NCBI GenBank assembly: GCA_017882935.1
Contig: JADGOP010000164.1
Coordinates: forward strand, 1-5,940
DNA: 5,940 nucleotides
Direction of reading: 5' to 3'
From: Actinomycetota bacterium
GTDB lineage: Bacteria; Actinomycetota; Acidimicrobiia; Acidimicrobiales; Iamiaceae
Notes under the pieces: generated by a model
Seen by the model: only the letters and a program-made list of their open reading frames with translations
Databases searched by the model: none
Told to the model about the DNA's origin: nothing
Position numbers and translations under genes: made by a program
Shown: piece after piece, positions 1-5,940 of the stretch
Layout: each line of letters starts with the position of its first letter
How positions within the stretch are numbered: the stretch's first letter is position 1

Positions 1-4
1 CCCG

Positions 5-19
5 GACCAGGTCCTGGTC
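5..19. repeat. 15-base near-perfect palindrome at left edge
   Basis: The sequence reads GACCAGG, one central T, then CCTGGTC, so two 7-base arms are exact inverted copies. It lies beyond the 3' end of the sulfatase gene, in DNA where I find no convincing gene. It could be a protein-binding site for a gene to the left of the window, part of a hairpin, or chance in GC-rich DNA. The symmetry is directly visible; any role is unknown. Confidence 0.4.
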
Positions 20-49
20 GCGTCGGCCCGTGACCGGGGTTGCCGCGCT

Positions 50-68
50 GCGGAGCCTAGTGCTCCGC
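50..68. terminator. Possible terminator hairpin downstream of the sulfatase gene
   Basis: GCGGAGC and GCTCCGC are perfect 7-base inverted arms around a 5-base loop (CTAGT). On the minus strand the hairpin would form about 65 bases after the sulfatase stop codon. No U-run follows on either strand, so it does not fit a classical intrinsic terminator, although many actinobacterial terminators lack one. The rest of 1-133 holds no gene I can support: reading frames there are open only because of the high GC content. Confidence 0.35.
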
Positions 69-133
69 TCCGTCCAACTGTGCTGGTCAGGGCACTCTTT
101 GGGGCAGCCAACGACCAACGGCCCCGGTCCCGG

Positions 134-1939
134 CTACGGGGTGACGATGGCGAAGCTCGGGTGGGGTGCCTCGATCACGGCGAGGAGCCGTTGGACGACG
201 CCGAGGTCGCCGTCGGTCGCGATCCCGTCGAGCCCGCTCCCACCGGCCAGCAGGCCGATGAGCTGTGGCTTGGTGAGGGTGACCGTGAGGTCGGTGGTGC
301 CGTCGGCCGGGTCGAGGTGCTGGATGAGCACCCCGTTGGTCAGCTCGAGGCGGTAGGTGTGGCCGACGTCGGTGAAGACCCAGTCGATGGTGAGGTGCTC
401 GTCCCACGCCCGCGGCCCGTTGATGCGGATGGCGACCGAGTCGAAGAGCTGGTCGATGGTCAGCGCCATCGCCATGTCGGCGCCACCCGCGGTGCTGATC
501 ACGATCCCGGAGACGCCCTCGCGCAGCTCCGTGGCGCCCTGCAGGTAGAAGTTGCGCCACGTGCCGTTCTCGGCGCCCTGCCCGAGGGACTCGTAGACCC
601 CGGCGAGGAGCTCGCGGGCCGTGGTGTTCGACTCGTCGGCGAACACCACGTGGTTGAGCAGCTCGGCCGCGAAGCGCAGGTCGCCGTCGTCGATGAAGCC
701 CTGGGCCTTGGCGACGACCACGTCGGCGCCGCCGAAGGCCGCGACGTAGCGCGTGGCGGTGGCCTCGGGCGGGTGCTGCCACAGGTGGGCGGGGTTGCCG
801 TCGAACCAGCCGAGGTAGCGCTGGTAGATGGCCTTCACGTTGTGGCTGACCGAGCCGTAGTAGCCGTGGGTGTGCCACGCCGCCTCGAGCGCGGGCGGCA
901 TCTCCATCATCTCGGCGATCTCGGGACCGGTGTGGCCCTGGTTGAGGAGGCGCAGCGTCTGGTCGTGGAGGTAGGCGTAGAGGTCGCGCTGCTGGGAGAG
1001 GTAGGTGACGATGCGGTCGCGACCCCAGGTCGGCCAGTGGTGCGACGCGAACGCCACGTCGGCATCGTCGGCGAAGAGGTCGATGGCCTCGTTGATGTAG
1101 CGCGACCAGATCCGCGCGTCGCGCACGAGGGCGCCGCGCAGGGTGATGAGGTTGTGGAGGTTGTGCGTGGTGTTCTCGGCCATGCAGAGGGCGCGGCGCT
1201 CGGGGAACAGGAAGTTCATCTCCACCGGGCACTCGGTGCCGGGCGTCATCTGGAAGCGGATGAGCACACCGTCGAGCGTCTCCTCCTGGCCGGTGTGGGT
1301 GATCTCCAGCGTGGGAGGGATCACCCCGACGGTGCCGGCCGAGGTGGTCTGGCCGAGCCCGGCACCGATCTGGCCGGCCGGGCCCTTCGGCAGCTTGGCG
1401 CCGTACATGAACTCGGCCCGCCGGCTCATGGCGCCGCCGGCGTAGACGTTCTCGGAGACGGCCGAGTCCATGAAGCCGTGTCCGGCGACGATCGGGATGC
1501 CCTCGCGGTAGACGCCGTGCACCCCGCCGAAGTGGTCGATGTGGGCGTGGGTGTAGATGACGGCCATGACCTGCCGGTCGCCGCGGTGCTCCCGGTAGAG
1601 CGCCAGCGCGGCGGCCGCGGTCTCCTTGGAGATGAGCGGGTCGATGACGATGACGCCGTTGTCGCTCTCGACCAGCGTCATGTTCGACAGGTCGAGGCCA
1701 CGCACCTGGTAGATGCCATCGGTGACCTCGTAGAGCCCCTGCTTGGCGCACAGCTGGCTCTGACGCCAGAGGCTGGGGTTGGCCGTGTCGGGGCAGTCGC
1801 CGTCGAGGAAGCCGTAGGCGTCGTTGTCCCAGATGACGCGCCCGTCGGCCGCCTTCACGACCCCGGGCACCAGGGACCCGATCAGGCCGCGGTCGGCGTC
1901 CTCGAAGTCGGTGGTGTCGTGGAAGGGGTAGGCCGTCAT
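134..1939 (-). CDS. Alkyl sulfatase, metallo-beta-lactamase fold (SdsA1/BDS1/YjcS family)
   Basis: Predicted Zn-dependent hydrolase that cleaves sulfate from alkyl sulfate esters, giving an alcohol and sulfate. The 601-residue protein shows the family landmarks in order: NPSLWRQ (54-60), GIYQVRGLDLSNMTLVE (75-91), the metal motif THAHIDHFGG (130-139, ligands H131, H133, D135, H136), FMYGAKLP (177-184), then E236, E255 in CMAENTTHN and H300 in ASHHWPTWG, all plausible metal ligands by family pattern. An alpha-helical dimerisation region follows (about 310-450, with YLGWFDGNPA and WRNFYLQGATELR) and a C-terminal SCP2-like region (about 475-600). SdsA1 and YjcS are near 660 residues and exported; this one has no signal peptide, so it is probably cytosolic. 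The ATG is supported because the frame upstream has no ATG, GTG, TTG or CTG before an in-frame stop at 2021-2023. No Shine-Dalgarno is evident. Substrate (primary or secondary alkyl sulfate) and stereochemistry cannot be read from sequence. Confidence 0.93.
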   Translation of the reverse strand: MTAYPFHDTTDFEDADRGLIGSLVPGVVKAADGRVIWDNDAYGFLDGDCPDTANPSLWRQSQLCAKQGLYEVTDGIYQVRGLDLSNMTLVESDNGVIVIDPLISKETAAAALALYREHRGDRQVMAVIYTHAHIDHFGGVHGVYREGIPIVAGHGFMDSAVSENVYAGGAMSRRAEFMYGAKLPKGPAGQIGAGLGQTTSAGTVGVIPPTLEITHTGQEETLDGVLIRFQMTPGTECPVEMNFLFPERRALCMAENTTHNLHNLITLRGALVRDARIWSRYINEAIDLFADDADVAFASHHWPTWGRDRIVTYLSQQRDLYAYLHDQTLRLLNQGHTGPEIAEMMEMPPALEAAWHTHGYYGSVSHNVKAIYQRYLGWFDGNPAHLWQHPPEATATRYVAAFGGADVVVAKAQGFIDDGDLRFAAELLNHVVFADESNTTARELLAGVYESLGQGAENGTWRNFYLQGATELREGVSGIVISTAGGADMAMALTIDQLFDSVAIRINGPRAWDEHLTIDWVFTDVGHTYRLELTNGVLIQHLDPADGTTDLTVTLTKPQLIGLLAGGSGLDGIATDGDLGVVQRLLAVIEAPHPSFAIVTP

Positions 1940-1965
1940 CGGGCCATCATGCCGCGCGTGGCCCG
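1940..1965 (-). promoter_or_regulatory. Hairpin abutting the sulfatase start codon
   Basis: CGGGCCA (1940-1946) and TGGCCCG (1959-1965) are exact 7-base inverted arms around a 12-base loop. In the minus-strand transcript the stem ends immediately before the AUG of the alkyl sulfatase, in the space where a ribosome-binding site would sit, and no purine-rich site is visible. It could restrain translation initiation or be part of an end structure for the upstream operon. The structure is seen; its function is inferred. Confidence 0.45.
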
Positions 1966-1979
1966 GACCCGCGGGAGCA

Positions 1980-2017
1980 GCCGGGACGCCGGGAGGAGGG
2001 GATCCCGGCGCCCCGGC
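1980..2017 (-). terminator. Strong hairpin just after the DUF779 gene, probable terminator or processing site
   Basis: Arms 1980-1994 (GCCGGGACGCCGGGA) and 2003-2017 (TCCCGGCGCCCCGGC) pair over 15 positions around an 8-base loop. The single non-Watson-Crick position (1986/2011) is a permitted G-U wobble in minus-strand RNA but an A-C mismatch in plus-strand RNA, so the hairpin fits a minus-strand transcript better. It begins 3 bases after the DUF779 stop codon. No U-tract follows, so termination may be partial, leaving read-through into the sulfatase gene; an mRNA-stabilising 3' end is the alternative. Confidence 0.6.
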
Positions 2018-2020
2018 GGA

Positions 2021-2410
2021 TCAGGTGAGCTCGGCGGGGGAGCCGGTGGTCACCGGGCTCAGCGCGGCGGACTCCTCGTCGGTGAAGAGCCGCGACCGGA
2101 TGAGGAAGCGGACCCCCTCGGGGGCCTCGAGCGAGAAGCCCGCGCCGCGGCCCGGCACGACGTCGAGCGTGAGGTGGGTGTGCTTCCAGTACTCGAACTG
2201 CGGCCCGCTCATGTAGAAGGGCGCGCCGCCGACCTCGCCGAGGAGCACGTCGGAGCTGCCGATGCGGAACTCGCCGAGGGGGAAGCACATCGGGCTGCTG
2301 CCGTCGCAGCAACCGCCGGACTGGTGGAAGAGCAACTTGCCGTGCCCTTCCACCAGCCGGTCGATGAGCTCGAGCGCCTCGTCGGTGGCCTCGACCCGGG
2401 CGGTCGGCAT
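2021..2410 (-). CDS. DUF779 family protein, aldehyde dehydrogenase partner
   Basis: A 129-residue, probably cytosolic protein of the DUF779 family, which to my knowledge has no settled biochemical role. The diagnostic stretch is FHQSGGCCDGSSPMC (28-42), with cysteines at 34, 35 and 42, followed by YMSGPQFEYWKHTHLTLDV (66-84) with histidines 77 and 79; these Cys/His residues could bind metal or take part in redox chemistry, which is inference. There is no signal peptide or membrane segment. The start lies 2 bases after the aldehyde dehydrogenase stop (TGA CG ATG), so translational coupling is likely. DUF779 genes are commonly found beside ExaC/AcoD-like aldehyde dehydrogenases, and this pair keeps that arrangement. 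It may assist, protect or tune the dehydrogenase. Family assignment is confident; function is open. Confidence 0.93.
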   Translation of the reverse strand: MPTARVEATDEALELIDRLVEGHGKLLFHQSGGCCDGSSPMCFPLGEFRIGSSDVLLGEVGGAPFYMSGPQFEYWKHTHLTLDVVPGRGAGFSLEAPEGVRFLIRSRLFTDEESAALSPVTTGSPAELT

Positions 2411-2412
2411 CG

Positions 2413-3930
<1,518 letters not shown>

Positions 3931-3938
3931 GGTCGATT

Positions 3939-3944
3939 CCCCTT
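3939..3944 (-). promoter_or_regulatory. Ribosome-binding site of the aldehyde dehydrogenase gene
   Basis: Read on the minus strand this is AAGGGG, followed by 8 bases and then the ATG at 3930. Sequence and spacing suit a Shine-Dalgarno site and support the chosen start. Confidence 0.7.
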
Positions 3945-3957
3945 GTCTCGTTGTCTC
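3943..3957. repeat. Tandem TTGTCTC direct repeat in the leader of the aldehyde dehydrogenase gene
   Basis: TTGTCTC occurs at 3943-3949 and again at 3951-3957, an exact 7-base repeat with 8-base periodicity. It overlaps the edge of the ribosome-binding site and lies 13-27 bases upstream of the ATG, so a bound factor or RNA effect there could influence expression. Chance duplication is possible. Confidence 0.4.
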
Positions 3958-3960
3958 TGG

Positions 3961-3984
3961 GGGTCGGCGCGCGGTGCGCGACCC
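3961..3984. promoter_or_regulatory. Candidate operator: inverted repeat GGGTCG-N12-CGACCC
   Basis: GGGTCG (3961-3966) and CGACCC (3979-3984) are exact inverted hexamers spaced 18 bases apart, start to start, within the divergent control region. Internally, CGCGC (3968-3972) and GCGCG (3976-3980) can also pair around GGT, so the same stretch could form a hairpin in the untranslated leader of the aldehyde dehydrogenase mRNA. It is a reasonable binding site for a dimeric regulator such as the divergently encoded GAF protein. Symmetry is visible; binding is inferred. Confidence 0.45.
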
Positions 3985-4008
3985 GTCGTATCGGAAGATG
4001 CGCTTGGT

Positions 4009-4028
4009 AGGGTTGGCAAAGGGTTGGC
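4009..4028. promoter_or_regulatory. Candidate activator site: AGGGTTGGC direct repeat with 11-base period
   Basis: AGGGTTGGC occurs exactly at 4009-4017 and 4020-4028. The 11-base period places both copies on the same face of the helix, and direct repeats of this kind are typical targets of SARP and OmpR-type winged-helix proteins. The site lies between the two divergent genes, about 50-65 bases before the regulator start. A nearby 8-base palindrome, CTGATCAG, is at 4032-4039. I could not identify convincing -35/-10 boxes for either gene. Confidence 0.5.
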
Positions 4029-4060
4029 CCGCTGATCAGGGGACCGGCGCCAGGCCCGCA

Positions 4061-4066
4061 GAGGAG
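4061..4066 (+). promoter_or_regulatory. Ribosome-binding site of the regulator gene
   Basis: GAGGAG sits 7 bases before the ATG at 4074, a good Shine-Dalgarno match with normal spacing. It fixes the start of the regulator. Confidence 0.75.
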
Positions 4067-4073
4067 TTGTCAG

Positions 4074-5264
4074 ATGGCCAGCGACGAGCTGCGCAGCCGG
4101 AGGCGGTCGATCGAGTCGGCCCGCGCCTCCGGCGTGGCCGCCGACCCGGCCATCAGCGAGTCGTGGCAGCGGTGCCGTGACCTGCTCGACACGCACCGGG
4201 CCGCGGCCCCGGTCGACTGCGAGCCCGACGAGGTGCGGGCCCGGTGGGAGGCCTCACCGATCCGGCGCAGCGGGGTCGGCGTCGAGGAGCAGCTGGGCCG
4301 GGCCGCCGAGGCCGCCGACATGATCGCCGCCATCACCGACGACGAGGGCCGCATCCTGTGGAGCGTCGGCGGCAGGCAGATGCGCCACCTCGCCGAGGGG
4401 GTCGGCTTCCTGGCCGGCGGGCGCTGGGACGAGCCGTCGGCCGGCACCAACGCCCTCGGGCTGGCGCTGCTCACGGGCGAGCCGGCCACGGTGTTCTCGG
4501 CCGAGCACTGGTGCGAGTCGGTGCGGGACTGGGTGTGCTGGTCGGTGCCGGTGACCACGCCCGACGGACGCCGGGTCGGGGTGCTCGACCTGTCGGGCCG
4601 CTGGGACACGGCCTCGCCCGTGGCGGAGCTGGCGGTGGCCGCCCTCGGGCGCCTCGTCGAGGAGCACCTGCCCGCCGACGCCGGCCACCAGACGGGCGGG
4701 TCCGACGAGCTGGTGCTGCACCTGCTCGGACACCTGCGGGCCAGCATCGGCGGCCGCACCCTGTCCCTGTCACCCCGGCAGGCTGAGCTCCTGGCGGCCC
4801 TGGCCATCGAGGGCCCGGCCAGCCTCGAGCAGCTCAGCCACCTCGTCTACGGCGACCGGGCGGTGAGCCCCACCACCGTCAAGGCCGAGCTGTCGCACCT
4901 GCGGCACCTGCTCGGTGGCGGCATCGACTCCAGGCCCTACCGCCTCACGCTGCCCGTCCGGGTCGACGTGCTCGAGCTGCGCCGCATGCTCCACGCCGGC
5001 GACCTCCGGGGCGCGACCGGTGCCTACGCCGGGCAGTTCCTGCCCGACAGCGAGGCACCCTTCGCGGTCGACCAGCGCCACATCATCGACGTCTCGCTGC
5101 GGGCCTCGCTGCTCGAGACCGGCAGCGCCACCGACCTGCTCCGCTTCGCCGAGGTGCACCGCTACGACGAGGCGGTGCTGGAGCGCGCCGTCGAGCTGGC
5201 CGCCACCGAGCCCCCCTTGCGCCACGAGGCCGAGGCCCGCCTCGAGATCGCCCTGCGCGGCTGA
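4074..5264 (+). CDS. Transcriptional regulator: AcoR-type GAF sensor fused to winged-helix/SARP-like DNA-binding region
   Basis: A 396-residue cytosolic protein, probably the regulator of the divergent aldehyde dehydrogenase operon. Residues 12-34 (RSIESAR...ISESWQRC) match the N-terminal signature of AcoR-type activators. Residues about 75-200 form a GAF-like sensor with ITDDEGRILW (87-96), the AcoR-type EPSAGTNALGLAL (120-132), EHWCE (144-148) and GRRVGVLDLSG (165-175). AcoR itself continues with an AAA+ sigma-54 domain; that domain is absent here. Instead residues about 220-295 resemble an OmpR/SARP winged helix (GGRTLSLSPRQAELLAAL, then a helix near SPTTVKAELSHLRHLLGG and a wing ending PYRLTL). 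Residues 296-375 look helical and resemble the start of a BTAD activation domain (VDVLELRRML, GATGAYAGQFLP). Cysteines 34, 49, 147 and 155 are visible, without a known role. The ligand is unknown; an aldehyde, alcohol or related metabolite fits the neighbourhood. The GAF call is strong, the BTAD resemblance moderate. Confidence 0.87.
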   Translation: MASDELRSRRRSIESARASGVAADPAISESWQRCRDLLDTHRAAAPVDCEPDEVRARWEASPIRRSGVGVEEQLGRAAEAADMIAAITDDEGRILWSVGGRQMRHLAEGVGFLAGGRWDEPSAGTNALGLALLTGEPATVFSAEHWCESVRDWVCWSVPVTTPDGRRVGVLDLSGRWDTASPVAELAVAALGRLVEEHLPADAGHQTGGSDELVLHLLGHLRASIGGRTLSLSPRQAELLAALAIEGPASLEQLSHLVYGDRAVSPTTVKAELSHLRHLLGGGIDSRPYRLTLPVRVDVLELRRMLHAGDLRGATGAYAGQFLPDSEAPFAVDQRHIIDVSLRASLLETGSATDLLRFAEVHRYDEAVLERAVELAATEPPLRHEAEARLEIALRG

Positions 5265-5343
5265 CTCCCCACCCCTCCACCGCGTTCTGGGGACGGAAAT
5301 GTGCTCATGGCGCGCATATCCGTCCCCAGAACGCACTGGGGAG
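5265..5343. terminator. Long inverted repeat between convergent genes, probable bidirectional terminator or palindromic repeat element
   Basis: Perfect 16-base arms at 5282-5297 (GCGTTCTGGGGACGGA) and 5319-5334 flank a 21-base centre. The centre itself pairs further: 5299-5304 (ATGTGC) with 5312-5317 (GCGCAT), one G-T wobble, leaving a 7-base loop after a single A-A mismatch. An outer 7-base pair of arms, CTCCCCA (5265-5271) and TGGGGAG (5337-5343), adds another layer that starts right after the regulator stop codon. The position between convergent genes suggests a two-way terminator, though no T-run follows either arm. The length and layered symmetry would also suit a dispersed palindromic (REP/MITE-like) element; copy number cannot be seen here. 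Confidence 0.65.
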
Positions 5344-5361
5344 ACCGGAGGGTGGCAGACC

Positions 5362-5940
5362 TCAGGTGGTGGGCCAGGCGGCGGAGGCGGCGGTGAGCGC
5401 CCGGCAGAGGGCGTCCTGCTCGACGTCGCGCTGCTCGCTGTCGGGCTCGGGGCCACCGGAGTGGGTGGCCACCACCAGGTCGGCGTCGGGGTCGACCCAC
5501 AGCAGCTGACCGTGGATGCCCCACGCCGACAACGGGCGCGTGGCGCTGCCCGGCAGCCACCACTGGTCGCGGTAGGTGTACCCGCCGAGGTAGTCGTAGT
5601 GGCCCCGCCGGAACGCCTCGGGATCACCGCCGGCGCGCATCGACTCGATCACCGCAGCGGGAACCGGCCCGTCGTCGCCGCCGGCCGCCTGGTCGATGAG
5701 GAACTGGCCGAACCGCGCCAGGTCGCGGGTGGTCACCGCCAGGCCCCCTCCCGCAACGGCGGTGCCGGCCGGGTCGAGCGACACGTTGGCGTCGTGCTCG
5801 GCACCGATGTGGGACCAGATGCCGTCGTGCAACAGGTCGGGGTAGGGCGCACCGTCGATGGTCTCGAGCAGCCAGGCCAGCACGTCGGTGACGGGCGTGG
5901 CGTAGGTGAAGGCGACCCCGTGCTCGCCGGCCCCCGGCCC
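5362..5940 (-). CDS. Serine hydrolase, class C beta-lactamase-like/NylB-like, C-terminal part (5' end outside window)
   Basis: The frame is open to the right edge, so only the last 192 residues are present. The fold family hydrolyses amide or ester bonds with an SxxK serine; those residues lie beyond the window, so activity cannot be judged. Visible family features in order: FTYATPVTDVLAWLLETIDG, with a tyrosine suited to the YxN/YxS catalytic position; IWSHIGAEHDA; GGGLAVTTRDLARFGQFLID; a W/Y-rich YTYRDQWW segment; and GIHGQLLWVDPDADLVVATHSGG, where GIHGQ and the HSGG stretch occupy the place of the KTG/HTG region. These resemble 6-aminohexanoate-dimer hydrolase (NylB) and related esterases more than true AmpC. 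A GTG at 5881-5883 could be mistaken for a start, but family homology continues upstream of it. The gene converges on the regulator and is probably a separate unit. The substrate is unknown. Confidence 0.85.
   Translation of the reverse strand, partial: GPGAGEHGVAFTYATPVTDVLAWLLETIDGAPYPDLLHDGIWSHIGAEHDANVSLDPAGTAVAGGGLAVTTRDLARFGQFLIDQAAGGDDGPVPAAVIESMRAGGDPEAFRRGHYDYLGGYTYRDQWWLPGSATRPLSAWGIHGQLLWVDPDADLVVATHSGGPEPDSEQRDVEQDALCRALTAASAAWPTT

Noticed and set aside
80..95. A weak hairpin GTGCT/GGCAC followed by TCTTT on the plus strand
   Set aside because: Only five pairs, one of them G-T, and a broken T-run with no plus-strand gene in front of it within the window.
87..1751. A 554-codon minus-strand frame overlapping the sulfatase gene
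   Set aside because: It is the sulfatase gene read in another frame, giving an Arg/Pro/His-rich translation with no domain signature.
4014..4028. A sigma-54-like promoter, TGGCA...TTGGC with GG-N10-GC spacing, pointing to the regulator gene
   Set aside because: The spacing fits, but the -12 element is imperfect (TGGC rather than TTGC) and the match arises from the AGGGTTGGC direct repeat. The regulator has no AAA+ domain, and most actinobacteria lack sigma-54. Presence of rpoN in the host would reopen the question.
4070..4807. Minus-strand open frames opposite the regulator gene, including 4254-4733
   Set aside because: Their translations are Ser/Arg/Pro- or Val/Gly-rich with no motifs, while the plus-strand GAF-type protein is clearly coding and has a good ribosome-binding site.
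5307..5361. A small plus-strand ORF starting from the ATG inside the long inverted repeat
   Set aside because: It is composed of the hairpin arm followed by sequence antisense to the hydrolase, with no ribosome-binding site and no recognisable protein feature.
4770..5627. A 285-codon minus-strand frame crossing the convergent gap
   Set aside because: It spans the inverted repeat and runs antisense to the regulator's C-terminus and out of frame with the serine hydrolase. Its composition is that of a shadow frame.
5881..5883. GTG as the start codon of the serine hydrolase
   Set aside because: The frame stays open to the window edge, and the upstream residues (FTYATPVTDV) continue the family pattern with its conserved tyrosine, so the gene is cut by the window rather than starting here.

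Overview
The window is very GC-rich, and its reading frames carry strong G/C bias at third codon positions. Together with the protein types present, this suggests a high-GC actinobacterium; a deep lineage such as Acidimicrobiia is possible but unproven. No RNA gene, insertion sequence, CRISPR array or phage gene is visible. The coding content is metabolic and regulatory, so this looks like chromosomal catabolic DNA rather than a mobile island.

Layout from left to right: 1-133 is a non-coding tail with a small palindrome and a hairpin. 134-1939 (minus) encodes a cytosolic-looking alkyl sulfatase of the SdsA1/BDS1/YjcS type, with metallo-beta-lactamase, dimerisation and SCP2-like regions. 1940-2020 is a short gap holding two strong hairpins and a four-codon upstream ORF. 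2021-2410 (minus) encodes a DUF779 protein, and 2413-3930 (minus) an ExaC/AcoD-type aldehyde dehydrogenase; these two are separated by 2 bases and are almost certainly co-transcribed and translationally coupled. 3931-4073 is a divergent control region with several repeats. 4074-5264 (plus) encodes a regulator with an AcoR-type N-terminal/GAF region fused to a winged-helix DNA-binding region and a SARP-like helical tail. 5265-5361 is a convergent gap almost filled by a long inverted repeat. 5362-5940 (minus) is the C-terminal part of a class C beta-lactamase-like/NylB-like serine hydrolase that runs off the right edge.

Working model (inference): the GAF-winged-helix protein senses a small molecule and controls the divergent aldehyde dehydrogenase-DUF779 operon, with operators in 3931-4073. 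Read-through or a separate promoter expresses the sulfatase. The sulfatase would free an alcohol from an alkyl sulfate ester, an alcohol dehydrogenase encoded elsewhere would make the aldehyde, and the aldehyde dehydrogenase would oxidise it to the acid. The serine hydrolase is convergent and probably unrelated.

The least ordinary features are the regulator architecture, which keeps the AcoR-type sensor but has no sigma-54 AAA+ domain, and the dense RNA/DNA secondary structures in the short gaps. I see no clear evidence of a wholly new multi-gene system.
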